Shown: positions 14,924-23,550 of the stretch, in pieces
Layout: each line of letters opens with the position of its first letter
Position numbering within the stretch: the first letter of the stretch is position 1
NCBI GenBank assembly: GCA_029266455.1
Contig: JAQSWV010000005.1
Coordinates: forward strand, 18,271 to 82,270
Length of the DNA stretch: 64,000 nt
Origin: Nocardioidaceae bacterium
Lineage (GTDB): Bacteria; Actinomycetota; Actinomycetes; Propionibacteriales; Nocardioidaceae
Reading direction: 5' to 3'
The notes under the pieces: generated by a model
Told to the model about the DNA's origin: nothing
The model's database searches: none
What the model saw: the letters and a program-made list of their open reading frames with translations, nothing else
Position numbers and translations under genes: made by a program

Positions 14924-16930
14924 GTGACGATTCAGCGGCTGCGCTCGCGCCTCCTGCGAACCAGCCTCCTGCTGCGCTTCGGGCTGGCCAGCGCGCTGCT
15001 CGTGATCGGCCTCGGGCTCGCGCTCGGCTGGGAGCTCAACTCGACGGTCGAGGACCGTGCGCTGGCCCAGAGCGAGCTCATGGTCGCCGGCATCGGCCAG
15101 CTGGCGGTGCAACCGCTGCTCGTCCGCGAGGACTTCGAGTCGGGCACTGTCTCCCCGGGAAGCCTCGAGCGGCTGGAACCTGCCGTCGCCGACCTCATCG
15201 CGGACGAGACCGTGAGCCGGATCAAGGTGTTCGACGGCGGGGGCACCGTGATCTACTCCGACGACCCCTCGATCATCGGTGACCGGCAGGAGAGCGGGGA
15301 CGGTCTGACCTCGGCCCTGGACGGGCAGGTCTCGTCCGAGCTCCAGGAAGCCGGTGAGGCCGACGGAGCGGCCGAGGTGTCCGCCGGGGCGCTGCTCGAG
15401 GTCTACGTGCCGGTGCGCATCGACGACGACGTCGTCGGCGTCTTCGAGCTGTACCTGCCGTACGGGCCGGTGGCGGCCGACGCGCACCGCGACGTGGCCG
15501 AGCTGTTCACGTGGCTGGCCGGGGGCCTGCTGGTGCTGTGGCTGGGCCTGCTGCAGATCATGAGCGCGGCCTCCCGGCGGCTGCGGCGGCACGCGCTGGA
15601 CAACGAGCGGCTCGCGCAGCGGGACACGCTCACCGGCCTGCCCAACCGGGCCTGGTTCACCACGCTGGCACGGCAGGCCGTGCACAGTGCCGAGCGTGAC
15701 GGGGGTGGGGTTGCCGTGCTCCTCCTCGACATCGACCGCTTCCGCGAGGTGAACGACACTCTCGGGCACCACATCGGCGACCAGCTCCTGGTGGAGGTCG
15801 GGGCGAGAGTCCGCCAACACATCCGGGACGTGGACACGGTGGCTCGCGTCGGCGGTGACGAGTTCGCGGTTCTCCTTCCCGACGTGGTTGGGACCGAGGA
15901 GGCACTCGAGGTCGCTGACCGGCTGCACACCTTCCTGCGGGCGCCGTTCCTGGTGGACGGTGTGGGCCTGGAGATCGGCGCCAGCATCGGGATCGCCTGT
16001 TTCCCGGAGCACGGGGGCGACGCGACCAGACTGCTGCAGTGCGCCGACGTGGCGATGTACACCGCCGAGTACGCCCACCGGGCGATGGCCTACGACCCGG
16101 CGCTCGACGTGAACACGCCCTCGCGGCTCGCGCTGTACGGGGAGCTCCGTCGTGGAATAGACGAGAACCAGCTGACGGTGCACTACCAGCCACAGGTGGA
16201 CGTGGGCACCGGCAGAGTCGTGGGCGCCGAGGCCCTGGTGCGCTGGAACCATCCCATCCACGGGCTCGTCCAGCCCGACGACTTCATCCCGCTGGCCGAG
16301 CAGACCGGGCTCATCCGCCCGATGACTGTGGAGGTGCTGCGAACCGCCCTGCGGGACTGCCGCAGCTGGCACGCGGCCGGGCACGCGCTGACCGTCGCGG
16401 TGAACCTCTCGGTGCGCAGCCTGCTCGACGAGGGACTCGTCAACGAGGTGGCCGGCCTCCTGCACGAGTCGGGCCTGCCGGCCTCTGCCCTCGAGCTGGA
16501 GATCACCGAGACCACGGCCATGGTCGACCCGGTCCGCTCCCTGGTGGTGCTGGCCGAGCTGCACGCACTCGGTGTCAGGCTGGCCCTGGACGACTACGGC
16601 ACCGGTCACTCCTCGCTGTCGTACCTCAACCAGCTTCCCGTGGACACGCTGAAGATCGACCGCTCGTTCGTCACCGCGATGGACACCAGTGACAACGCGG
16701 CCACCATCGTCCGCTCCACGATCGACCTTGCCGGCAACCTGGGCCTGTCCGTGGTGGCCGAGGGCGTCGAGACCGGCGAGTCGTGGCTGCGGCTGGCCGA
16801 GCTCGGCTGCGACAGCGCGCAGGGCTACTGGCTGGCCCGTCCAGAGCCGGCCGCCGGTCTGCTGATGCTCATCGACCGGCTCGAGCGCCGGCTACGGGCA
16901 GGTCGACGCGACCTGCCCGTGCCGGCCTGA
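14924..16930 (+). CDS. Membrane-anchored GGDEF-EAL cyclic-di-GMP protein
   Basis: A 668-residue protein from GTG 14924. Two membrane helices (about residues 18-36 and 197-213) enclose an extracytoplasmic sensor of about 160 residues with no named domain. A short linker leads to a GGDEF domain (intact GGDEF at 310-314, DTLTGLPNRAWF start) and a C-terminal EAL domain (EALVRW at 436-441, VNLSVRSL, ELEITET, DDYGTG at 556-561, KIDRSFV, AEGVET). All core catalytic signatures of both domains are visible, so it could make and break c-di-GMP. The GGDEF-proximal RVG before GGDEF lacks the RxxD inhibitory site. It follows ssrA by about 160 bp and converges with the eRF1-like gene. Confidence 0.95.
   Translation: MTIQRLRSRLLRTSLLLRFGLASALLVIGLGLALGWELNSTVEDRALAQSELMVAGIGQLAVQPLLVREDFESGTVSPGSLERLEPAVADLIADETVSRIKVFDGGGTVIYSDDPSIIGDRQESGDGLTSALDGQVSSELQEAGEADGAAEVSAGALLEVYVPVRIDDDVVGVFELYLPYGPVAADAHRDVAELFTWLAGGLLVLWLGLLQIMSAASRRLRRHALDNERLAQRDTLTGLPNRAWFTTLARQAVHSAERDGGGVAVLLLDIDRFREVNDTLGHHIGDQLLVEVGARVRQHIRDVDTVARVGGDEFAVLLPDVVGTEEALEVADRLHTFLRAPFLVDGVGLEIGASIGIACFPEHGGDATRLLQCADVAMYTAEYAHRAMAYDPALDVNTPSRLALYGELRRGIDENQLTVHYQPQVDVGTGRVVGAEALVRWNHPIHGLVQPDDFIPLAEQTGLIRPMTVEVLRTALRDCRSWHAAGHALTVAVNLSVRSLLDEGLVNEVAGLLHESGLPASALELEITETTAMVDPVRSLVVLAELHALGVRLALDDYGTGHSSLSYLNQLPVDTLKIDRSFVTAMDTSDNAATIVRSTIDLAGNLGLSVVAEGVETGESWLRLAELGCDSAQGYWLARPEPAAGLLMLIDRLERRLRAGRRDLPVPA
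16894..16920. terminator. Perfect 12-bp hairpin between convergent genes
   Basis: ACGGGCAGGTCG (16894-16905), loop ACG, CGACCTGCCCGT (16909-16920). It lies in the last codons of the GGDEF-EAL gene, just before the convergent stop codons at 16930 and 16932. It is symmetric and can work in both directions as a shared terminator. Confidence 0.75.
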
Positions 16931-16931
16931 G

Positions 16932-18032
16932 TCAGGACGACCCGGGCGAGGGCTGGTCCCAGCGCAGCAGCGCCGCCGCGGGGCTACCGCGGAGGACCCC
17001 TGAACCGGCGACGGCCACGTCGGCGCCGGTGACCGCCGCCGCCGCGACCAGCGCCAGGTCGGCCCGCACGGAGGCGTCCGGCGCTCCCACGGCGCCCAGG
17101 CTGAGACCGGGGTGGTCCTGCACCGTCAGCGTCGAGTCGGCGAGCCGGTCGGGGTCGATCAGGACCGTCTCGACCTGGCCACGGACCATCGCGTCGAGCA
17201 CGTCGGCGGTGCCGGTCGCGACCGCGTCGTCACGACCCAGCCGGTCCTGCAGCACATGCGCCACGTCCAGCCGCTGCGCCACCACGTACGTGTGCACCGC
17301 CTCGCGGACCGCGGCCAGCAGTGCCTCCTCGCCGCCGTCCTCGGCGCGGCTGCCCGACTCCAGCTCCATCACCTCGGCGCCCTGCAGGTCGGCGAGCATC
17401 GAGTGCACCTGGCTGCGCGACTTCGGGTCGCCGGCCAGCAGCACCAGCCGGTGGCCACGGGACACGTGTGACGTGACCAGGTCGGCGACCTCCTGGGCGT
17501 TGCGCTTCCACACGTTCTCGACGACGTTCTGCATCCGGATGTGCGACAGGCCGGTGCCGCGGGCCTTGCTCTCGTGGAACGTCTCGCCCCCGGCCGACTC
17601 CTGCAGCTCGGGGCCAGGGACGTCCGAGCGGTAGGTCGCGACGTCGCCACCCTCGTGATCGACCACCGCGAGCACGAACGGCACGGTGCCGTCCTCGAGA
17701 GCGATCCACCTGGTCACGTCGGGGAGTGCGTCCCAGCGGGCGTACTGGTCGTCGAACCGGGCGTGCACCACCTCGTCGAGCAGCACTCCGCGCTCGGTGG
17801 CCACCAGCTGCCGGCTCACCGGTGCCGGCTGGTGCACCACCTCGTCCAGCCGGTTGCCGAGGTCCTCGACGACGGCCGTCGGCGCCCCCTCCTCCAGCAG
17901 CTGCTCGCGCAGCGCCCGGATGCGGAGATCGAGCTGATGGCCGGCGTCCTCGCTGTCACGGCTCACGTCGACCAGCACACTGGCGAACGGGCCCGGGTCG
18001 TCGTACAGGCGGCTGAGTCGGTCGATGCGCAT
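16932..18032 (-). CDS. Vms1/eRF1-like protein (bacterial baeRF family, Rv2629-type)
   Basis: A 366-residue protein from ATG 18032, which follows AGGAAGG by about 8 bases; an in-frame extension upstream is unlikely. The sequence (RLYDDPGPFASVLVDVSRDSEDA, WIALEDGTVPFVLAVVDHEGGDV, SHIRMQNVVENVWKRNAQEVADLV, LVLLAGDPKSRSQVHSML) follows the actinobacterial Rv2629-type members of the archaeo-eukaryotic release-factor superfamily. At the place of the eRF1 GGQ loop it reads ARGTGLSHIRMQ, so the GGQ glutamine is not in its standard position. Family members are proposed to act on ribosomes or peptidyl-tRNA. It is a few genes from smpB and ssrA, but tails the convergent GGDEF-EAL gene, so the link is only positional. 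Confidence 0.8.
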   Translation of the reverse strand: MRIDRLSRLYDDPGPFASVLVDVSRDSEDAGHQLDLRIRALREQLLEEGAPTAVVEDLGNRLDEVVHQPAPVSRQLVATERGVLLDEVVHARFDDQYARWDALPDVTRWIALEDGTVPFVLAVVDHEGGDVATYRSDVPGPELQESAGGETFHESKARGTGLSHIRMQNVVENVWKRNAQEVADLVTSHVSRGHRLVLLAGDPKSRSQVHSMLADLQGAEVMELESGSRAEDGGEEALLAAVREAVHTYVVAQRLDVAHVLQDRLGRDDAVATGTADVLDAMVRGQVETVLIDPDRLADSTLTVQDHPGLSLGAVGAPDASVRADLALVAAAAVTGADVAVAGSGVLRGSPAAALLRWDQPSPGSS

Positions 18033-18171
18033 GATGGTTGCCTTCCTCGACGGTTCTGGGTGCTCGCCGGTCGCCGGAGCAACCCTCTCACTCCCGGCTC
18101 GGACAGCGGGCGGCACCCGGCGTGGCTAGGTTGGCGGGGCAAGGCCGCGACCACACCTGCCCGGAGGCACC

Positions 18172-18375
18172 ATGCGCAGCATCATCTCTCTCCTTCTCGT
18201 GGTGTGGCTCGTGATCGGTGCGTTCGCGGCATTCCAGCGCGACTACTTCACCGGCAAGAGGGCCACCGACTGCGCCGGCCTCGGGACCATCGCGGTGACC
18301 ATCGTGGCGGGGCCGCTCAACTACGTGGGTGCCAACCCGAAGGTCGACTGCGACCTGCCGCAGCCGTCCCGGTAG
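18172..18375 (+). CDS. Small conserved membrane protein
   Basis: A 67-residue protein starting at ATG 18172, 5 bases after CGGAGG. An N-terminal hydrophobic helix (SIISLLLVVWLVIGAFAAF) is followed by QRDYF, a cysteine (DCAGLG), a second weakly hydrophobic segment (IAVTIVAGPLNYVG) and a final NPKVDCDLPQPS. The two cysteines, separated by about 26 residues, may pair outside the membrane. As far as I recall, similar small proteins occur widely in actinobacteria, without known function. It stands alone, divergent from the eRF1-like gene and convergent with trpB2. Confidence 0.8.
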   Translation: MRSIISLLLVVWLVIGAFAAFQRDYFTGKRATDCAGLGTIAVTIVAGPLNYVGANPKVDCDLPQPSR

Positions 18376-18391
18376 TCGCCCGGCAGCGGCG

Positions 18392-19759
18392 TCAGCCACC
18401 CACCTGAGGCAGGCGGGTCAGCGGGTCGGCGAAGCGCTCGTCACTGACCGCCTCGTCGACCAGCCGTCCGCCCAGGTAGGCGTCGTAGGCGGCCATGTCG
18501 AAGTGACCGTGGCCGCACAGCGCAGTCAGGATCACCTTCTCCTCGCCCGATGCCTTGCAGGCAAGAGCTTCGCGGATGCACGCCGCCAGGGCATGGGTGG
18601 GTTCGGGAGCAGGCACGATCCCCTCGCTGCGGGCGAAGGTGACCGCCGCGTCGAAGCACTCCGTCTGGGCGACGGCCATGGCCTCCATCAGGCCGAGCTC
18701 GTAGACGTGGGAGATCAGCGGGCTCATGCCGTGGTAGCGAAGGCCGCCCGCGTGGATGGGGTCCGGGACGAAGTCGTGCCCGAGCGTGTGCATCTTCAGC
18801 AGCGGCGTGAACCCGGCGGTGTCGCCGTAGTCGTAGGCGTACGCACCGCGCGTCAGCGACGGGCACGACGCCGGCTCGACCGCGCGGATCAGCGGATCCA
18901 TGCGACCGGCGAGCTTCTCACGCAGGAACGGGAACGCCAGGCCGGCGAAGTTCGACCCGCCGCCGGTGCATCCGACGATCAGGTCCGGCACGTCGCCCGC
19001 CTTGGCCAGCTGCAGCAGCGCCTCCTCGCCGATCACCGTCTGGTGCAGCAGCACGTGGTTGAGCACGCTGCCGAGGGCGTAGTGGGTCGCGTCGTCCTGG
19101 GCCGCCACCTCGACGGCCTCGCTGATGGCGATGCCGAGGCTGCCGGGATGCTCGGGGTCCTCGGCCAGCATCTTGCGACCCGTCTCGGTCAGCTCCGACG
19201 GGCTCCGGACGACGCTCGCGCCGAACGTCTCCATCACCGAGCGACGGTACGGCTTGCCGTCGTACGAGGCGCCGACCTGCCAGACCTTGCACTCGAGCCC
19301 GTACTGCGCGCAGGCGAACGCCAGCGCCGTCCCCCACTGCCCGGCCCCGGTCTCGGTGGTGAGTGTGCGGACCCCGCTGCGCGCGTTGTAGTACGCCTGG
19401 GGAACGGCGGTGTTCGGCTTGTGCGAGCCGGCCGGCGAGACGCCCTCGTACTTGTAGTAGATCCGGGCCGGAGTGCCGAGCGCCTCTTCGAGGCGGTGCG
19501 CCCGGTACAGCGGCGACGGCCGCCAGAGGCGGTACACGTCGAGAACCTCGTCGGGGATGTCGACGTAGGAGTCGCCGGTGACCTCCTGCGCGATCAGCTC
19601 CATCGGGAACAGCGGCGCCAGGTCGTCAGGGCCGACCGGCTGCAGCGTGCCCGGGTGCAGCGGCGGCGGTGGTGCCGATGGCAGGTCGGGCACGATGTTG
19701 TACCACCGGGTCGGCAGCTCCGACTCCTCGAGCAGGAACTTGTGCTGCTTCGCCACCAT
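18392..19759 (-). CDS. TrpB2-type tryptophan synthase beta-like protein
   Basis: A 455-residue PLP enzyme of the TrpB2 class, longer than TrpB1 and with the characteristic N-terminus (LPTRWYNIVPDLP) and insertions. The PLP lysine is K114 in GSHKPNTA; the phosphate-binding loop is CTGGGSNFAGL; VEPASCPSLTRGAYAYDYGDT is typical of this class. TrpB2 can make tryptophan from indole and serine or O-phosphoserine without TrpA, and no trpA gene is present here. It starts at ATG 19759, 8 bp after the stop of the upstream dioxygenase gene, so the two are cotranscribed. The context suggests indole salvage or a side pathway rather than the trp operon. Confidence 0.93.
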   Translation of the reverse strand: MVAKQHKFLLEESELPTRWYNIVPDLPSAPPPPLHPGTLQPVGPDDLAPLFPMELIAQEVTGDSYVDIPDEVLDVYRLWRPSPLYRAHRLEEALGTPARIYYKYEGVSPAGSHKPNTAVPQAYYNARSGVRTLTTETGAGQWGTALAFACAQYGLECKVWQVGASYDGKPYRRSVMETFGASVVRSPSELTETGRKMLAEDPEHPGSLGIAISEAVEVAAQDDATHYALGSVLNHVLLHQTVIGEEALLQLAKAGDVPDLIVGCTGGGSNFAGLAFPFLREKLAGRMDPLIRAVEPASCPSLTRGAYAYDYGDTAGFTPLLKMHTLGHDFVPDPIHAGGLRYHGMSPLISHVYELGLMEAMAVAQTECFDAAVTFARSEGIVPAPEPTHALAACIREALACKASGEEKVILTALCGHGHFDMAAYDAYLGGRLVDEAVSDERFADPLTRLPQVGG

Positions 19760-19767
19760 GCTTCTCC

Positions 19768-20727
19768 TCAGTCCTCCGGCAGGCCAAGCGCCGGAAGGGA
19801 TGCGGCGATCTGTTCGCGGTCGGGCTCCAGCCAGGGCGGCAGCTTCAGGTGGCGCCCGAGCTCGAGCAGGGGCTCGTCGACGTCGAAGCCCGGTGAGTCG
19901 GTGGCGATCTCGAACAGCACGCCACCGGGCTCGCGGAAGTAGATCGACTTGAAGTACCGGCGGTCCTTGATCTCGGTCACCCGTACGCCTGCCGCCATCA
20001 GCTCCTGCTGCCAGCGGGTCATGGTCTCGAGGTCAGGTGCCCGGAACGCGATGTGGTGCACGGTGCCGCCGGCCTGCAGTCCACGCTGGTCGGCGTCGGT
20101 GGAGACATCGACCAGGGCCCCGGCCTCACCGCCGGCCATCTCGAAGCGCGCCGCGCCGCCGGACTCGGCTCCGATGTCCATCCCCAGCAGGTCCGTCAGC
20201 ATCGAGGCGGTCGGGTCGAGGGCTCGTTCGGTCAGCGTCACCGAGTGCAGGCCACGCACGGCGTGCTCGGCGGGGATGTCGCCCACGCCGTCCCAGCCCG
20301 ACCGGGAGTCGCCCTCGTGCGCCACCAGGTCGATCACCATGCCGTCGTGGTCACGCAGGCTGAGCAGGTCGGAGTCGTCGTTGGTCCGGGGGGCATCGAC
20401 GTCGACGCCGAGGCCTTGCAACCGCTGATGCCACCACCCCAGCGACTCCGGCGGCACGCTGAAGGCGGTGGCGGTGGTGAGACCAGTGCCTTGCCGGCCG
20501 GGAGGCACATCGGGCCAGGGAAAGAAGGTCAGGATGCTGGAGGGCGTGCCCTGCTGGTCGCCGTAGTACAGGTGCCAGGTGTCCGGGGCATCGAAGTTGA
20601 CCGTCTGCTTGATCAGCCGCAACCCGAGAACCCGCGTGTAGAACTCGACGTTGCGGTGCGGGGCCGTCGCGATCGCCGTGACATGGTGCAGGCCATGCGG
20701 AGCGACCGAGGTCATCGGTCCGGTCAT
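19768..20727 (-). CDS. Ring-cleaving dioxygenase of the glyoxalase/VOC superfamily
   Basis: A 319-residue two-module VOC protein from ATG 20727. Module 1 starts LHHVTAIATAPHRNVEFYTRVLGL and module 2 starts GLHSVTLTERALDPTASMLTDLLGM, later HHIAFRAPD and a metal-ligand-like YFREPGGVLFEIATDSPGF. This is the MhqO/MhqA-like hydroquinone- or catechol-type ring-cleaving dioxygenase group; metal ligands would be the histidines at the module starts and the glutamate in LFEIATD. It precedes trpB2 in a two-gene operon. A role in detoxifying quinones or degrading an aromatic substrate is likely, but the substrate is not determined. Confidence 0.87.
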   Translation of the reverse strand: MTGPMTSVAPHGLHHVTAIATAPHRNVEFYTRVLGLRLIKQTVNFDAPDTWHLYYGDQQGTPSSILTFFPWPDVPPGRQGTGLTTATAFSVPPESLGWWHQRLQGLGVDVDAPRTNDDSDLLSLRDHDGMVIDLVAHEGDSRSGWDGVGDIPAEHAVRGLHSVTLTERALDPTASMLTDLLGMDIGAESGGAARFEMAGGEAGALVDVSTDADQRGLQAGGTVHHIAFRAPDLETMTRWQQELMAAGVRVTEIKDRRYFKSIYFREPGGVLFEIATDSPGFDVDEPLLELGRHLKLPPWLEPDREQIAASLPALGLPED

Positions 20728-20793
20728 AGTGCGTGACCCTACTCGCGCGAGTGGGGGCTGTCCGAGCAGCCCGGGGTCCGGAGGCCCTCGCGC

Positions 20794-22059
20794 TCAGCCC
20801 GGCACGGAGACGGTGATGGTGGTTCCGCCGCCGACGGTGCCGCCGATCTCGAGGTGGCCGCCATGCGCCTGTGCGATGCGGCGGCAGGTGGCCAGACCGA
20901 TGCCGCTGCCGGGCTTCCCGGCGTCGCGCTCCAGTCGTGTCAGCGGCTCGAGGAGCCTGGCTCTCTGCCCGGGTGGGATGCCGGGCCCGTGGTCGACCAC
21001 GCGGAGCGTCCAGCCGCTGCCTAGCGTGCTGGTCAGCACCTCGACGCTGCGGCCGCGCTCGCCCGCGTCGGCCCGCACCCCGTAGGAGAGCGCGTTGGCG
21101 ATCAGGTTCTGCAGCAGTGCCCCCAGCTGGACCGGGTCAGCCAGCACGGTGGTGTCGCTGGCTGTCACGACCGCCCGACGCCGGCGCACCATCGGCGTGA
21201 GGTCGTCGACGACGGCAGCCACCAGTCTCGGCAGGTCGACCTGCTGCGGTGCGGTCCTGCCACCGACCGCGGCGAAGGACAGCAGGTCGTCGATGAGCAC
21301 ACGCATCCGGTCGCCCGAACGGACGATGCGGCCGACGTACCCGACCGCACGCGAGTCCTGCTCCACGACGGGGATCGTCTCGAGCACCTCGGCGAAGCCC
21401 AGGATCGCGGTCAACGGTGTCTTGAGATCGTGGCTCAGCCGCCCGGCGAAGTCCGTGAGCACGGAGTTGCTGCGCGTCAGCTCCGACAGCGCCAGGTCGA
21501 GCCAACGCGTCTGACGGCGCTGCTCGAGCACCTCGACGACCCGGCCGGCCAGCACACGCAGGCTGTCCCGCTCGTCGTCGGTGAGTGTGCCGGGCGCGGT
21601 GTCGTGCACCGACAGCGTGCCGAGCGCGTGACCGGTCGGGATGAGCAGCGGCGTCGAGGCGAAGAAGCGGATGCGGCCGCGACGACCGTCGACCGACGGG
21701 TTGTTGTGGAAGCGGGCATCGGCGCGAGCGTCGCCGACCACGACAAGCTCCCGCCCGGTCAGGACCGTGGCACACAGCGAGCCGGCGACCGGGCCTGCCG
21801 GCGGAGCCACGCCGGTGGTGGCGACCGGGTACAGGTGCTGACCGTCGAGAAGGCTGATGGCGGCGTTCGGCGTGCCGCAGAGCCGGGTGGCCAGGCGGGT
21901 GAGCGCTGTCATGGTCTCGTCCGGCGTGAGATCGACACCCTGGTCGACGCCTTGGTCGCCCCTGCCGGCGTGGCTCTGGTGCGAGCGCCTGGCATCGCCA
22001 GCGGCCAGCTCGTCGTCGATGTCGTCGGCCGCGGGTCGCGGCCCACTGCCGAGGATCAC
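20794..22059 (-). CDS. GAF-domain sensor histidine kinase
   Basis: From GTG 22059 the protein has about 421 residues; this start lies 41 bp after the response-regulator stop, while an earlier in-frame ATG at 22152 would overlap that gene by about 50 bp. An N-terminal GAF domain (MTALTRLATRLCGTPNAAISLLDGQ with SLCATVLTGRELVVVGDARAD) is followed by a dimerisation helix with the phospho-accepting histidine in GRLSHDLKTPLTAILGF, then HATPase boxes N (LLQNLIANALSYG), G1 (VVDHGPGIPP) and G2 (GSGIGLATCRRIA). There are no membrane segments, so it senses a cytoplasmic signal. Its partner is the regulator encoded immediately upstream. Confidence 0.93.
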   Translation of the reverse strand: MILGSGPRPAADDIDDELAAGDARRSHQSHAGRGDQGVDQGVDLTPDETMTALTRLATRLCGTPNAAISLLDGQHLYPVATTGVAPPAGPVAGSLCATVLTGRELVVVGDARADARFHNNPSVDGRRGRIRFFASTPLLIPTGHALGTLSVHDTAPGTLTDDERDSLRVLAGRVVEVLEQRRQTRWLDLALSELTRSNSVLTDFAGRLSHDLKTPLTAILGFAEVLETIPVVEQDSRAVGYVGRIVRSGDRMRVLIDDLLSFAAVGGRTAPQQVDLPRLVAAVVDDLTPMVRRRRAVVTASDTTVLADPVQLGALLQNLIANALSYGVRADAGERGRSVEVLTSTLGSGWTLRVVDHGPGIPPGQRARLLEPLTRLERDAGKPGSGIGLATCRRIAQAHGGHLEIGGTVGGGTTITVSVPG

Positions 22060-22100
22060 GGCCGGCCTGGTGCTGGCGGTGCGTGGCCGCCCGGGGCCGC

Positions 22101-22832
22101 TCACGCCGCCGGCGCCAGCCGGTAGCCGACTCCGCGCACGGTCCTGATCCACCGGGCGGTCCGCGCGTCGTCGCCGAGCTTACGGCGCAGGTTCCCGACA
22201 TGGACCTCGACGAGGTGGTCGTCGCCGATCCATTGGGCTCCCCACACCGTGCGCAGCAGTGTCTCCCGCGTCCAGACCCGGCGGGGCCCGCCGAGCATGG
22301 TCGCCAGCAGGTCGAACTCGATGCGGGTCAGGGGGAGCTCCTGACCGGCGAGGGTCACGATGCGGCCGTCCAGGTCGACCTCGAGATCGCCGTGGCTGAC
22401 GACGCGGTGCTCGTCCACCTGGAGCGACGCTGTCCTGTCCGCGCTCGGCTGCCCGGGGATGCGGCGGGGGCGGCGGAACAGTGCCGCCACGCGCGCCTGG
22501 ATCTCGCGCGGGCTGAAGGGCTTGTTGACGAAGTCGTCGGCGCCGATCTCCAGCCCGAGCAGGCGGTCGATCTCATCGGTGCTGGCGGTGATCATGATCA
22601 CGTACGCGTCGGTGATCGCGCGGATCGCACGACAGACGGTGATGCCGTCCACGTCCGGCAGGCCGAGGTCGAGCGTGACCAGGTCGGGTGTCACCGCCTG
22701 CACCAGCCGGACGCCCTCTTTCCCGGTCGACGCCCGATGCACGGTGAAACCGGCCATCTCCAGCACCTCGCGCAGGAGCAGGCCGATGTCAGCGTCGTCC
22801 TCGACGACTACCGCGACTCTGGTGTCGGTCAC
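22101..22832 (-). CDS. OmpR/PhoB-family response regulator
   Basis: A 243-residue protein from ATG 22832. The receiver domain has the acidic pair in VVEDDAD, the phospho-acceptor aspartate in VTLDLGLPDVDGI, a serine in ITAST and lysine in VNKPFSP. The C-terminal winged helix carries PLTRIEFDLLATM, VWTRETLLRTVW, VEVHVGNLRRKL and WIRTVRGVGYRL, all typical of OmpR/PhoB DNA-binding domains. It is encoded just before its kinase and after hemerythrin and PCMT genes on the same strand, with a 91-bp gap to hemerythrin that may contain a separate promoter. Target genes are not evident. Confidence 0.95.
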   Translation of the reverse strand: MTDTRVAVVVEDDADIGLLLREVLEMAGFTVHRASTGKEGVRLVQAVTPDLVTLDLGLPDVDGITVCRAIRAITDAYVIMITASTDEIDRLLGLEIGADDFVNKPFSPREIQARVAALFRRPRRIPGQPSADRTASLQVDEHRVVSHGDLEVDLDGRIVTLAGQELPLTRIEFDLLATMLGGPRRVWTRETLLRTVWGAQWIGDDHLVEVHVGNLRRKLGDDARTARWIRTVRGVGYRLAPAA

Positions 22833-22923
22833 GGCTCGATGGTCCCAGTCGCGGCTCTCCCAGTGACCGCATCATCGGCCGGTGTCATCCGATCGGCAGC
22901 CAAGATCAGCCATCTCGGCGGGG

Positions 22924-23541
22924 CTAGATGACGATCGGCAGCCGCCCGAGCGGACCCAGCAGCTGCTGCTCCTCGTAGTCGAGGTGCGAGCCGAGAGCGT
23001 CGGCGAGTCGCTCGGCCGCCTCCCGCACCCGGCGAACGTCGTCCGCCCGCTGGTGAGCGCCGGCCACCATCGCCACCAGCGCCCGGTCGAGGGCGTCCAG
23101 CATGCCGGCGATCACCAGGTGCTCGGCCTCCAGCCGGTCCACCACAGGGACGAGCGCGGGCTGCGCAACGGCCAGGTCGGGGAACATTCGTTGGTCCTCG
23201 ATCGCGTGATGGGTCGCCACCGTCCGGCAGTACGCGGCGCAGAACGCGCCCACCGAGAACGCGTTCTGCCGGTTGGTCATCCGGTGGAGAAAAGCGCGGA
23301 TGTCCCCGACGTCGGCGTCCCGTGTGCCCGTGCCGACGGTGCCGACCAGCTGGTCGAGCGCCTCGGCGATACGGGTCAGCTCCCCCCGCAGGTGCGCGTG
23401 CACCTGGACCAGCAGCTCCTGGTTCGGGTGGCCATGTCGCGCCTCGGCCGGGTCCGTGACGCGGGGCCGGGAGGACTCGTCGGGCCAGGCGACGTCGGGA
23501 CCCTCGCGCAGCACGGCACAGACGGTAGCCGGGAGCCTCAC
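22924..23541 (-). CDS. Hemerythrin-like (HHE domain) protein
   Basis: A 205-residue helical protein with the metal-ligand pattern of HHE proteins: histidine in LVQVHAHLRGELTRI, HH and E in VATHHAIEDQRMFP, EAEHLVIAGML and the final HLDYEEQQLL. An extra tyrosine and cysteines (FCAAYCRTV) lie near the di-iron site. Such proteins bind O2 or NO, or act in iron-sulfur repair and redox sensing. It starts 9 bp after the PCMT gene stop, so they form an operon, with the two-component system downstream. No signal peptide is visible, so it is cytoplasmic. Confidence 0.88.
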   Translation of the reverse strand: MRLPATVCAVLREGPDVAWPDESSRPRVTDPAEARHGHPNQELLVQVHAHLRGELTRIAEALDQLVGTVGTGTRDADVGDIRAFLHRMTNRQNAFSVGAFCAAYCRTVATHHAIEDQRMFPDLAVAQPALVPVVDRLEAEHLVIAGMLDALDRALVAMVAGAHQRADDVRRVREAAERLADALGSHLDYEEQQLLGPLGRLPIVI

Positions 23542-23550
23542 CCCGGCCGC

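Noticed and set aside
14510..16609. A 699-residue open frame on the minus strand across the tmRNA end and GGDEF-EAL gene.
   Set aside because: It would cover the well-defined tmRNA and a GGDEF-EAL gene with clear motifs; its residue mix is that of an antisense shadow.
18329..19942. A 537-residue plus-strand open frame opposite trpB2.
   Set aside because: TrpB2 on the minus strand has complete motifs; the plus-strand frame has none and is arginine-rich, as shadows are.
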